A stretch of 43,971 bases of DNA from Candidatus Pacearchaeota archaeon (GCA_026414385.1 JAOAJC010000002.1:1-43971); one strand, 5' to 3'. Shown: positions 1-9,377, counted from the stretch's first letter. Numbers and translations are program-made. Notes: generated by a model from the letters alone, not told the origin.

Positions 1-621
1 TGCACTTGATTGTAATGAAAAGTTCTTGAATACATAATTCGCATCATTCGCAGAATTGCTCGCCGTCTCTTCAAGAATATACCATGTTGAACCATCATAC
101 CACTTTGCTTTAAATTCGTCAGCAGGATCAATTCCTATCAATCTCCTATAATAACTAAAAGTTATATTCTGATATCCTTGCGTGCTAACAACTATCTCAA
201 TAACACTTGCTGGTTCTGTCGTTGATTGTGGCATCGCCTCTGCATAATATGTTCCCTGATATGGGTTTGTTGTAGCTATTGTCCAATTAGAACTCCCAGA
301 AGCACAGCTCAAATTCCAACCATTTGTTGTAAAAGAACCGGATTCAAAATCCTCAAAAAAAATGCCAGAACTATTTAAACTTGCTTGAATTGAAATTAAA
401 TTGTCTTCTTTATTTGAAAGAACTGAGAAAATGCTATTATCGTTTTCTTCCATTTTATTGTCAAAAAAAGAAAAATTCTCCAAAATCAAAGAATTATCTG
501 ATTCATTATAAGAAATAGCAAAACTAATTGCAAAAATACTAAACATCAAGAAAAAAGAAACCAAGATTATATAATTTAATAATTTGCAATTTATTCTACA
601 ATTTATTTTTTTAATAATCAT
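1..621 (-). CDS. Secreted/surface protein, partial (C-terminus outside window)
   Basis: Open minus frame from ATG at 621 to the window edge: MIIKKINCRINCKLLNYIILVSFFLMFSIFAISFAISYNES...FFEDFESGSFTTNGWNLSCASGSSNWTIATTNPYQGTYYAEA... Signal/TM segment followed by a FE(D/S)FESG...GW beta-sandwich-like ectodomain. Not in the ORF track because it has no stop in the window. Confidence 0.8.
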   Translation of the reverse strand, partial: MIIKKINCRINCKLLNYIILVSFFLMFSIFAISFAISYNESDNSLILENFSFFDNKMEENDNSIFSVLSNKEDNLISIQASLNSSGIFFEDFESGSFTTNGWNLSCASGSSNWTIATTNPYQGTYYAEAMPQSTTEPASVIEIVVSTQGYQNITFSYYRRLIGIDPADEFKAKWYDGSTWYILEETASNSANDANYVFKNFSLQSSA

Positions 622-760
622 TCTTTTTACCCTCCGAAACTATTTTTTTCATCAATAATTCAATTTTCTTTGACATAACTATTGCATTTTCATCGCAATA
701 TTTTTGAAAATCCGAATAAATTTTATTATCAATGCTTAAAGTCACCTTCCTTTTTGACAT
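611..760 (-). CDS. Small ribbon-helix-helix (CopG/Arc-like) DNA-binding protein
   Basis: 49-aa ORF MSKRKVTLSIDNKIYSDFQKYCDENAIVMSKKIELLMKKIVSEGKKNDY: short basic beta-strand (KVTLSID) then two helices, an RHH layout. Stop overlaps the start of the downstream surface-protein gene (ATGATTATTAA). Confidence 0.7.
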   Translation of the reverse strand: MSKRKVTLSIDNKIYSDFQKYCDENAIVMSKKIELLMKKIVSEGKKNDY

Positions 761-798
761 CAAAATATCTAAGTATTCTGCATATTTAAATATTTCTG

Positions 799-822
799 TA
801 TACTTACATAAATATAAGTATA
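799..822. promoter_or_regulatory. Inverted repeat upstream of the RHH gene, candidate operator
   Basis: TATACTTA-CATAAATA-TAAGTATA: perfect 8-bp arms, 8-nt spacer, next to a TATA-like CATATTTAAATAT (781-793). Confidence 0.5.
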
Positions 823-1106
823 AATATGTAAATAGAAGTATGAAGAAAATGTTTTTGCATTACACTACTTTTGATTTCCTTATGCCTATTGAGTTTATTT
901 TAGCTAATAAACCATAATAATCGTCGTTTGTTAGCTTAATTTTTCTGGTTCTCGCTCTTCTAATCTGGTTGTTATTTGTGTTGATCACTAACTATTAATT
1001 ATAAACAATAAATTTCAAATTATTTGCAATTCTTTCTATGCGAGCTTTTTAATCTTTATTATTCTTAATTAGATATTTTTATATACTATAATTATTTATA
1101 AATTTT

Positions 1107-1889
1107 ATGAAAAAAATTATCCTTTCATTAATTTTTCCAATAATTTTATTATTGTCTTCTGTTTCGGCTGACAAAATAGAGATTTATCCAACAAAAGAGA
1201 TATTTTTACCAAGAGAGAAAATAACTTTCAAAGTTTCTGTTTATGATGACTTAAATATGCCAATTGATTCTGATGTTAAAATTTTGATAGAAGATGCAGA
1301 AAAAACAAGAATAATTGAACAAAACATAAAATCAAATAAATTTGTTGATATCGCTCTCGGAGAAAATGCCCCGTCAGGATATTGGAAAATAATTGCTTTT
1401 TACAAGAATATTGAATCATCATCTATTTTTATGATAGAAACAGCAGAATTAGCCAAATTTGAATTAGTTGGAGATATTTTAACTATAACAAATGTTGGAA
1501 ACACAAGATATACTAAAACAATTCAGATTGTAATAGGTGAAAGCATAGGAACAAAACAAATTGATTTAGGTGTTGGAGAAAAAATAAGTTTTAGATTGGT
1601 TGCTCCATCAGGAACATACAACATAAAAATAACTGACGGAAAAAATACTCTCGTCCAGCCAAATGTAGCTTTAACAGGAAAGGTTATAGGAATATTAGAT
1701 GAAACACCACTTTCCCAAAGCCCAATTACGACAAGCATGGATAACAAAGACAATCTATATTCAGATAATCCGCCAATTTTAAGAAATAAAACTTTTGCGT
1801 ATATTTTTATAATTATGGTTATCGCAGGAGCGATTCTTATTGCAATAGAGAGGCATTACAGAAGGCGCGCACATCTCGCAGGATATTAA
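1107..1889 (+). CDS. Secreted, C-terminally membrane-anchored surface protein
   Basis: N-terminal signal peptide (MKKIILSLIFPIILLLSSVSA), Ig-like ectodomain, C-terminal TM plus RHYRRR tail. Confidence 0.75.
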   Translation: MKKIILSLIFPIILLLSSVSADKIEIYPTKEIFLPREKITFKVSVYDDLNMPIDSDVKILIEDAEKTRIIEQNIKSNKFVDIALGENAPSGYWKIIAFYKNIESSSIFMIETAELAKFELVGDILTITNVGNTRYTKTIQIVIGESIGTKQIDLGVGEKISFRLVAPSGTYNIKITDGKNTLVQPNVALTGKVIGILDETPLSQSPITTSMDNKDNLYSDNPPILRNKTFAYIFIIMVIAGAILIAIERHYRRRAHLAGY

Positions 1890-1894
1890 TTCTA

Positions 1895-2710
1895 TCATCC
1901 GTAATAAGCTCTTATTATCTTATTTCTACCAGATTCTTTTGCCTGATATAACAATTCATCAGCAGAAGCAAGCAAGTGCTTACTATTTTTATACTCCCCA
2001 TGAAAAGTTGCTAAACCAATACTCACTGTTATGTTTTTATTCGGTTGTTTTTCTTCACCCGGGAAATGATTGTTTGCAACAGCTTTTCTTATCCTTTCCC
2101 CTATTCTTATTGCATTTTCATAAGATGTTTCAGGAAGTATCACGACAAACTCTTCACCCCCGAATCTCGCTAAACTATCCACTTCCCTTATTTTATTTTG
2201 AATTATTTTAGCTACTTTTTGCAACAATAAATCTCCAGCAAGATGTCCGTTGTTATCATTATATTTTTTAAAAAAATCAATATCTATCATCATTATTGTT
2301 AATGGATGTCTAAATCTTGAAGCTCTTTTTATTTCCTGTTCAAGTATTTTATGCAACGCCCTCTTATTATAAACCCCAGTCAGCTCATCAATAAATGTTT
2401 TTTTTCGTATATTGAAATATATGTTTACCATATAACCTATTGCTAACAAAGAAGCAACAAGCCCTCCACCAAGCGCAATTAATTCCACAACCACAATATA
2501 ATAAATTGACGAAACACTGTTTGTTATTTTTGTTAATGTATTGATAAACTCACCAGAAAACATCCCGCTTATTGTTAATATTGCCCCCCTTATTAAATTA
2601 ATGTTTGTTTTTATGGCAATATAAGAAAATGACGAGAAAAATACGACTGCAATCATTATAAGCGCTACGACAACATACAAGCTTTTTTCAAGCCTCTTTA
2701 ATTCAACCAT
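1895..2710 (-). CDS. Membrane GGDEF-domain diguanylate cyclase
   Basis: Two N-terminal TM segments, DELTGVYNKRAL, MMIDIDFFKKYND..GHLAGD, FGGEEF; REVD five residues before GGEEF fits the RxxD I-site. Confidence 0.9.
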   Translation of the reverse strand: MVELKRLEKSLYVVVALIMIAVVFFSSFSYIAIKTNINLIRGAILTISGMFSGEFINTLTKITNSVSSIYYIVVVELIALGGGLVASLLAIGYMVNIYFNIRKKTFIDELTGVYNKRALHKILEQEIKRASRFRHPLTIMMIDIDFFKKYNDNNGHLAGDLLLQKVAKIIQNKIREVDSLARFGGEEFVVILPETSYENAIRIGERIRKAVANNHFPGEEKQPNKNITVSIGLATFHGEYKNSKHLLASADELLYQAKESGRNKIIRAYYG

Positions 2711-2758
2711 AAAATATTAATGCAAAAACTATTTAATAATCTATCTCTAAAATAAATA

Positions 2759-3325
2759 ATGTCAATATACATTATAGAACATCTTGAACCAAAAATTTGG
2801 GAATGGTGCTTAATTGAATATAAAAATATCTCAAAAATAGTTGGAAAAAATAATTTGTGGTTCACAAACATAAAAGAAAAAAGCAAAGCATTAAAAGAAT
2901 TATCTAAACACGGAAAAATAATAACAAAATCTGTTAAGGACTTAAATTTAAAAAATGCTTGCGTTCTCGACCCAGAAGCAAAAAAAACTTTATCATCAAA
3001 GGAAGCTAAAAAATTTGATTTTTTCATTTTTGGTGGTATTCTCGGAGACTATCCGCCAAAAAAAAGAACAAAATCCGAACTAACCACTCATCTAAAAAAA
3101 GCAAAAGCCAGAAATTTAGGAAAATGCCAATTCTCAACAGATAACGCTGTTTTTGTTACGAAACAAATAATCCTTGGAAAAGAATTAAGCAAAATGAAAT
3201 TCATAAATGAACTAACAATTAAAATAAATGACATCGAATCAACAATTCTTCCTTTTTGCTACCCTATCATAAACAAAAAACCACTAATAAGCAAAGAACT
3301 AATAAAATATCTAAAAAGTCATTGA
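2759..3325 (+). CDS. SPOUT-family methyltransferase, Sfm1-like (DUF431/COG2428)
   Basis: MSIYIIEHLEPKIWEWCLIEYKNI..., VLDPEAKK...FDFFIFGGILGDYPPKKRT resembles yeast Sfm1 (EHMEEGFSEWVILEY, FGGILGDHPPRDRT). Confidence 0.8.
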   Translation: MSIYIIEHLEPKIWEWCLIEYKNISKIVGKNNLWFTNIKEKSKALKELSKHGKIITKSVKDLNLKNACVLDPEAKKTLSSKEAKKFDFFIFGGILGDYPPKKRTKSELTTHLKKAKARNLGKCQFSTDNAVFVTKQIILGKELSKMKFINELTIKINDIESTILPFCYPIINKKPLISKELIKYLKSH

Positions 3326-3392
3326 TTTTTTATCTTAAAATATATTTAGGTTATTCGGATAAAATTATAAACTAATTTGTTTTTTTTATCAC

Positions 3393-4526
3393 ATGAAAAA
3401 AGACGGGAAAAAAGGAATTTATTTGTTAGGGGCATCAAGCTTTTTTAATGATTCTGGAAGCGAAATGATTGCTCCAATTCTTCCGTTTTATATTACCTCT
3501 CTTGGTGGAACAGGATTGGCCGTTGGTTTATTATCAGGTTTAAGAGAAGGACTCTCAAGCATATTCAAATTAATCGGTGGATTCTACTCCGACAGGATTG
3601 GAAAAAGAATGCCAATTGTTTTTTTAGGTTATTTTATTTCTGTAGTTTGTAGATTTTTACTCTCTCTTGCAAATTTCTGGCAGCTTGCTCTTGCTTTTGT
3701 ATCAATTGAAAGAATTGGAAAATCAAGGGATGCCCCGCGAGATGTCTTAATTACGAAATTTACAAAAAAACGGGGATGGGGTTTTGGAATTCACCAAATG
3801 TTTGATACATTAGGGGCAGTTGTTGGTTCTATTTTAATTTTAATTTTCGTCTTAAAATTTAATTTTTCATACAAAACAATTATTCTAATTGCTGGAACAA
3901 TTTCATCTTTATCACTTATCCCGTTGTTTTTCGTAAAAGATAAAAAGACAAAACCAACAAAAAACAGAATGTTTTTTAATATTCAAAATATTAACAAACA
4001 CTTAAAATATCTAATATTAGTGTTCATTGTTTTCTCTATCGCAAATTTTGGACTTTATATGTTCATGCTATTAAGGGCAAAAGAGATAACAGGAACAATC
4101 GCGGGAGCAATTGGATTAGGAGTTATATTTAATATGAGCTGGGCAATATTATCACCATATTTCGGAAAATTATCAGACAAATTTGGAAGAAAAAACATAA
4201 TATTCGTCGGCTATCTTATCTTTCTTTTTGTTGTCATAGGGTTTTTATTTGCTTCTTCAATTCTCTTTTTAGCAATTCTGTTTTTCTTTTACGGGGTTGT
4301 TTATGCTATAACGCAAGGAAATCAAAAAGCATTCGTCTCCGATTTTATAACAAAAAACGAAGGAACAATATTCGGAGTTTATCAATTCTCAATAGGAATT
4401 GCAAGCATAATTGGTGGCACAATTGCAGGAATTTTATGGGATATCTCGCCTAATCTAATGTTTGCATATCTCTCTATTGTCTCGCTTATATCCTTAATCT
4501 TATTTTCATTTGTTAAAAACAAATAA
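3393..4526 (+). CDS. Major facilitator superfamily transporter
   Basis: About 12 TM segments; GGFYSDRIGKRMP and GKLSDKFGRKN MFS loop motifs. Confidence 0.9.
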   Translation: MKKDGKKGIYLLGASSFFNDSGSEMIAPILPFYITSLGGTGLAVGLLSGLREGLSSIFKLIGGFYSDRIGKRMPIVFLGYFISVVCRFLLSLANFWQLALAFVSIERIGKSRDAPRDVLITKFTKKRGWGFGIHQMFDTLGAVVGSILILIFVLKFNFSYKTIILIAGTISSLSLIPLFFVKDKKTKPTKNRMFFNIQNINKHLKYLILVFIVFSIANFGLYMFMLLRAKEITGTIAGAIGLGVIFNMSWAILSPYFGKLSDKFGRKNIIFVGYLIFLFVVIGFLFASSILFLAILFFFYGVVYAITQGNQKAFVSDFITKNEGTIFGVYQFSIGIASIIGGTIAGILWDISPNLMFAYLSIVSLISLILFSFVKNK

Positions 4527-4778
4527 TTATCTTAATTCTAAACCCTTCACTCTTGCTTCCATATACAAACTACGAGGACATCTCTTATTTGAAAAAGCAC
4601 ATATTACGCAACATTGAGCAATCGGAGTATTTACTTCCTTGTTACATTTCGGGCATACAAATTTTTGAGGACAACTCTCAATATCCACAATCGCCTTGTT
4701 TCTTTTTGAACAATGTGGGCATTTTAAAAAAACGTTTTTTGGAATTTTAATAATGCTCTTTTTTCTACCCATTATCAA
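4527..4778 (-). CDS. Small zinc-ribbon protein
   Basis: CPHCSKRN...CPKCNKE plus C-terminal CCVICAFSNKRCPRSLYMEARVKGLELR. Confidence 0.6.
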   Translation of the reverse strand: MIMGRKKSIIKIPKNVFLKCPHCSKRNKAIVDIESCPQKFVCPKCNKEVNTPIAQCCVICAFSNKRCPRSLYMEARVKGLELR

Positions 4779-5140
4779 ATCCTATTTTTTGAACAATTTT
4801 GTCTAATTTCTGCCAAATTTTTATTTATTTTATTATTAGGGTTGTTAATTTCTGTGCAAATTCCTTTAAACTCGCCAGGAGCTTTTTTCTCAATTAAAAT
4901 TTTGATTATTGGGTTCTTGCATCCGCTTGCAAACTCATTTTGTATTTTTTCCCATTTTGTTTCGACAACAGCTAACTTTGAACAATCCCCCTGCATTAAT
5001 GCGCTAATATCCTCTTGAATTGTTTTATCATTTGCAATAGATATTATTTGTATTGCTTGATAAATTGTTATAAAAACAATAGAGCACAAAATTGCTAATA
5101 TAAACAAAATAACTAATAAAATTTTTATCCACAACCTCAT
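4775..5140 (-). CDS. Small membrane-anchored hypothetical protein
   Basis: N-terminal TM (WIKILLVILFILAILCSIVFITIY); overlaps the next gene by 4 nt. Confidence 0.55.
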   Translation of the reverse strand: MRLWIKILLVILFILAILCSIVFITIYQAIQIISIANDKTIQEDISALMQGDCSKLAVVETKWEKIQNEFASGCKNPIIKILIEKKAPGEFKGICTEINNPNNKINKNLAEIRQNCSKNRI

Positions 5141-5170
5141 ATCTAATTAAAAGTTTAGCCCTATAAAAAT

Positions 5171-5563
5171 TTATTTTTTGTTTTTCTTTTCCCAATTATT
5201 TATCGTGTTTCTTAATGTCCCTAAAGTTAAATCAATACAATGAAATTTTGCTTCTGGTATATCCCCCAACTTTTTTGCAATATCTTGCTCGCTTATTTTC
5301 TTTGCTTCTGGTATGGTTTTACCTTTAACAAGTTCTGTTGTTGCAGAAGCACTAGCAACAGCAACTGCACAACCCAGCGTATCAAATTTTATGTCTTTAA
5401 TATAATCAACTTCTTTACCATCAACTTTTTTCTTCCCAATTTTTACAAAAAAAGCCATCGTATCTCCACAAGAACCAATTTCCTCTCCAATAGCATCAGG
5501 ATTCTCTATTTTTCCCCTATTTTTTGGATTTTTATAATACTCAATTATTTTCTCAATCCCCAT
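5171..5563 (-). CDS. iscU: IscU/NifU-N-like Fe-S scaffold protein
   Basis: YYKNPKNRGKIENPDAIGEEIGSCGDTM...FDTLGCAVAVASASATTELVKGK...KFHCIDL; three ligand cysteines. Confidence 0.88.
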   Translation of the reverse strand: MGIEKIIEYYKNPKNRGKIENPDAIGEEIGSCGDTMAFFVKIGKKKVDGKEVDYIKDIKFDTLGCAVAVASASATTELVKGKTIPEAKKISEQDIAKKLGDIPEAKFHCIDLTLGTLRNTINNWEKKNKK

Positions 5564-5613
5564 TCTTAAATAAAATCAACAACCTATAAAAACCCTTTTG
5601 TTTATTAAAATGT

Positions 5614-5811
5614 ATGGTAAAATACAAAATTTCAATTGATGAAAACAAATGCATAGGTTGCGGGGCTTGTGCAGCTGTTTCCAAAAATTTTGAAATTCTT
5701 GATGGAAAATCAAGAGTTAAAAAATCCCAAATTACCGATAAAGATTTTAAGTTAAATAATGAAGCAGCCAATCTCTGCCCAGTTCGCGCAATAAAAATAG
5801 AAAAAATTTGA
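5614..5811 (+). CDS. Small 4Fe-4S ferredoxin
   Basis: CIGCGACAAVS...LCPVRAI. Confidence 0.88.
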   Translation: MVKYKISIDENKCIGCGACAAVSKNFEILDGKSRVKKSQITDKDFKLNNEAANLCPVRAIKIEKI

Positions 5812-5815
5812 ACAA

Positions 5816-8449
5816 ATGACAACCTGGCATGCAATAGATAAAAAAGAGGTTTTAGAAATTTTAAAAACTTCGGAAAAAGGTTTGTCGGAAAAAGAAGCAG
5901 AAGAACGATTAAAAAAATATGGTTATAACGAAATAAAACAAGTTTTAAAAATTAATCCCATAAAAATATTTTTGCAGCAATTTAACTCTATCTTTGTTTA
6001 TATTCTCTTATTAGCTGCAATATTTTCCCTACTTATAAAACATTATGTTGATTTCTCAGTTATTTTTGCGATTATCATAATTAATTCTTCAATAGGTTTT
6101 TTTCAACAATATAAAGCAGAAAAAACAATTCTTGAAATGAAAAAATTACTCGTTTCAAAAGTTAGAGTTTTAAGAAATAATGTCCTAAAAGAAATTTCTT
6201 CATTTGAAATCGTTCCCGGAGATATTTTGTTTGTGTCAGAAGGCGATAAGATTATGGCTGATTGCAGAGTTATTTATGAAAACGAACTTGAGACAAACGA
6301 AGCAATTCTTACTGGTGAGAGTTTTCCAGTTAAAAAAACAACAGAAAAAGTCCCATTAGAATCTGGAATTTTTGAGAGGAAAAACATTGTATTTATGGGG
6401 ACTTCTATTGTTAAGGGTTCAGCTCATCTGGTTGTTGTATCAACTGGAATGTCAACCGAATTTGGAAAAGTCGCTTCATTAGTTCAAGAAGTTCAACCTG
6501 AAAAAACCCCTCTTGAAAAGAAGATTGATGGCTTTTCAAAAAATGTTGCGCTTATTATCTCAATTCTTACAATAATTACAATATTCGTTGGATTATTAAG
6601 GGGGGAAGAAATATTTAATATGTTTTTAACAGGAATTGCTCTTGCCGTAAGCGTTATTCCAGAAGGATTGCCAGCAGTCATAGCCATTACTTTAGCCTTA
6701 GCAATTGGAAGAATGAAAACCCAAAACGCACTAATTAGAACACTGCCTGCAGCAGAAACTCTTGGCAGAACAACAGTTATATGTGTTGACAAAACAGGAA
6801 CAATCACCGAAGAAGAGATGGTTGTAACTAAATTATATTGCGGAAAAAAATTCTATGAAATCAAAGATGAAAAATTTTTCTCAGATAATAAAAAAATCAT
6901 TCCACTAAAAAACCAAGATATCAAAACATTGTTAAAAGTAGGAATAATGTGCAACAACGCAAGAATTGAGAATATTGACGGAAAAATAAAAATTATTGGT
7001 GATTCTACAGAAAGAGCACTTGTTTTATCAGCAGAAAAAGCAGGATTATCAAAAAAAGAAACAACAGAAAAAGAAGAACGAATTTATGAATTCTCTTTCT
7101 CTTCAAAAAGAAAGTTAATGTCAATAATAAGAGAAAGTGATAGAAGGTTAATAAGCTACCTAAAAGGTGCGCCAGACATAATTATAGAAAGATGCACGAA
7201 AGAAATAGTAAACGGAGAAATTATACCTCTAACTACGAATAGGAAAAAAGAACTTTTGTCAATATCTAATGAAATGTCTTCCCAAGCATTAAGAGTGTTG
7301 GCTTTTGCATTTAGGTATGTTCCTGAGAAATTCACGCAAGAAATAGCAGAACATGGATTAATTTTTGTTGGTTTTCAAGGAATAATCGACCCTCCAAGAA
7401 AAGAAGTTAAAAAAGCAATAGAAGAATGTAAAACAGCAGGAATAAAAGTAAAAATGTTTACTGGAGATTCTTTGCTTACTGCAGAAGCAATTTCAAATAT
7501 GATAGGATTAGACGGAGGCAGCATAGATGGTAAAGAGTTAGAAAAACTTTCAGAAGAAGAATTTAATAAAGCAGTCATAACAAAAAACATTTTCGCAAGA
7601 ATAACGCCAGAAATTAAATTAAAAATTATAAAAACCTTAAAACAACAAAAAGAAATTGTTGCTGTTACAGGAGATGGCGTTAATGACGTATTAGCTCTTA
7701 AAGAAGCGCACATTGGTGTTGCAATGGGAATGAGGGGAAGTGATGTTGCCCGAGAAGTCTCTGACATAATCCTTCTTGATGACAATTTTAATTCAATAGT
7801 TAAAGCAATCAAAGAAGGAAGAAGAGTTTATGATAATTTAGAAAAATCAATAAAATTTCACCTTTCTGCCAATTTTGGTGAGTTGCTCCTCGTTCTTTTT
7901 GCAATGATTCTCGCGATGCCATTGCCTATGCTTCCACTCGCAATATTATGGATGAACTTAATAACAGACTCTCTCCCTAGTTTGTCACTAAGTGTAGAAA
8001 AAGAAGAAGAAAACCTAATGAAAAGAAAACCAAAAAATCCAGAAGAAACAATATTAAAAGACATATGGAAATTTGTTATTACGGCAGGATTGATTACCTT
8101 TATTGTGGTTTTAATATTGTTTTTTGTTTATTATCAAACAAATTTGCAAAAAGCAAGAACAATTGCTTTGACAACAGCAGTATTTTCAGAACTATTCTTA
8201 CTATTCACTTGTCGCTCAAAAGACAAAAACATATGGGAAATCGGGATATTTTCTAATAAATTTGCATTATATTCTGTTATTGGAGCAGCAATTTTGCAAT
8301 GTATTGCAATATACTCCCCGCTATCAACAATATTTGGCATTGAAAAATTAGCAATATCTGAATTATTAATGGCAATAATTGTTTCTTCGTCAGCGTTTAT
8401 TTTCTTTGAAATTAAAAAATTCGTAAACCGAAAATCTATAAATCAATAA
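5816..8449 (+). CDS. P-type cation-transporting ATPase (Ca2+/cation type)
   Basis: TGES, PEGLPAVIAITLALAIGRMK, DKTGTITEEEM, TGDSLLTA, VTGDGVNDVLALKEAHIGVAMG. Confidence 0.95.
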   Translation: MTTWHAIDKKEVLEILKTSEKGLSEKEAEERLKKYGYNEIKQVLKINPIKIFLQQFNSIFVYILLLAAIFSLLIKHYVDFSVIFAIIIINSSIGFFQQYKAEKTILEMKKLLVSKVRVLRNNVLKEISSFEIVPGDILFVSEGDKIMADCRVIYENELETNEAILTGESFPVKKTTEKVPLESGIFERKNIVFMGTSIVKGSAHLVVVSTGMSTEFGKVASLVQEVQPEKTPLEKKIDGFSKNVALIISILTIITIFVGLLRGEEIFNMFLTGIALAVSVIPEGLPAVIAITLALAIGRMKTQNALIRTLPAAETLGRTTVICVDKTGTITEEEMVVTKLYCGKKFYEIKDEKFFSDNKKIIPLKNQDIKTLLKVGIMCNNARIENIDGKIKIIGDSTERALVLSAEKAGLSKKETTEKEERIYEFSFSSKRKLMSIIRESDRRLISYLKGAPDIIIERCTKEIVNGEIIPLTTNRKKELLSISNEMSSQALRVLAFAFRYVPEKFTQEIAEHGLIFVGFQGIIDPPRKEVKKAIEECKTAGIKVKMFTGDSLLTAEAISNMIGLDGGSIDGKELEKLSEEEFNKAVITKNIFARITPEIKLKIIKTLKQQKEIVAVTGDGVNDVLALKEAHIGVAMGMRGSDVAREVSDIILLDDNFNSIVKAIKEGRRVYDNLEKSIKFHLSANFGELLLVLFAMILAMPLPMLPLAILWMNLITDSLPSLSLSVEKEEENLMKRKPKNPEETILKDIWKFVITAGLITFIVVLILFFVYYQTNLQKARTIALTTAVFSELFLLFTCRSKDKNIWEIGIFSNKFALYSVIGAAILQCIAIYSPLSTIFGIEKLAISELLMAIIVSSSAFIFFEIKKFVNRKSINQ

Positions 8450-9182
8450 AATAAAATATTTCATTTCCTTTTTTTTCTTTCACAAACCCCATCTTAAGCT
8501 CATTCAAAATTATTTCAAACCATTGCCTTTCCTTTAAAGTTTTTTTCCCGCCCATGCTCTTTGTAGAAAAACTTGCAATAATGTGGTTTGTCTTTTCCCT
8601 GATTACTTCCAAAATCTTCTTCGTTGTGCCATATTCATAATCTTCAAGCGCATCAAATAATTTTAAGCAAAGATAAACATCCCCTTCGCCTAATCCTATG
8701 TCAGAAATATCAGAACAAAAGATTTCTGCATTAATTTTATTCTCCTTTGCAAATCTTTCCACAAATTTAACAACCGCACAATCAACATCATATCCAATAT
8801 AATATTTTGGAACAAATCCAAAATGCTTTAAGGCAAGAAGATTAAAACCGCAGCCCAAATCAACAACACTATTTCCTCTTCTTTTTATCTCACTAACAAG
8901 CCAAGGATAAATCCCGAGTCGTTCTTTAACAGATTTGTGCATTTTAAATGTATCTTCAGAAAAATTAATTTTTTCAAATTTTCTGTAAAAACTCAAAGGC
9001 AACATAGAAGTTGAAATTTTCCTTAATTTAGCCCGAATTAGCTTTATTCTTTCTTCATCATCATTAGATTTTATCTTTGAAGCGATTTTTAAAACAAATC
9101 TTTCATCTATGCAAGAGTATGGTTTTTTTTCTATAACTTTTTTTACTATTTCTGAAACAAAATCCATAATAAAATTAAACAC
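8436..9182 (-). CDS. Homolog of the 16S rRNA m7G methyltransferase ArmA/RmtB/FmrO family
   Basis: IVKKVIEKKPYSCID..., HKSVKERL, VVDLGCGFNLLAL, LCLKLFDALE, ASFSTKSMGGK, QWFE, NEIFYFI align in order with remembered ArmA/RmtB motifs (HxSTxER, D.xCGLNPLAL, LKxLPxLE, xSFPxxSLxGx, WFE, ELxYxI). Confidence 0.75.
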   Translation of the reverse strand: MFNFIMDFVSEIVKKVIEKKPYSCIDERFVLKIASKIKSNDDEERIKLIRAKLRKISTSMLPLSFYRKFEKINFSEDTFKMHKSVKERLGIYPWLVSEIKRRGNSVVDLGCGFNLLALKHFGFVPKYYIGYDVDCAVVKFVERFAKENKINAEIFCSDISDIGLGEGDVYLCLKLFDALEDYEYGTTKKILEVIREKTNHIIASFSTKSMGGKKTLKERQWFEIILNELKMGFVKEKKGNEIFYFIDL

Positions 9183-9270
9183 TTCTAATATAAAGATGTT
9201 TGTATTAAATTATTATCCCTGCTAAAACACATACAATTAACATTATAAACAAAGATTATTTTATTACCAA

Positions 9271-9361
9271 GGGGTTGTGGGCCAGCTTGGTAAGCTTCCA
9301 CCTTCGGGAGACAAAAATCGCGAAAAAGGTGGCGACCCCGGTTCAAATCCGGGCAACCCCA
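9271..9361 (+). tRNA. tRNA-Pro(CGG) with 18-nt intron (9309-9326)
   Basis: Acceptor GGGGTTG/CAACCCC+A; anticodon stem CCACC/GGTGG; T-arm CCCGGTTCAAATCCGGG. BHB: TTCG/CGAA 4-bp helix with 3-nt bulges GGA and AAA puts the intron at 37/38. Confidence 0.85.
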
Positions 9362-9377
9362 TTTAAAAAACAAAAAC

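Noticed and set aside
732-917. ORF-track 61-aa plus-strand ORF
   Set aside because: Overlaps the RHH start and its promoter/inverted repeat on the other strand; low-complexity.
9185-9373. 62-aa minus ORF
   Set aside because: Antisense to tRNA-Pro; the CPDLNRGRHLF-like string is the classic tRNA translation artefact.
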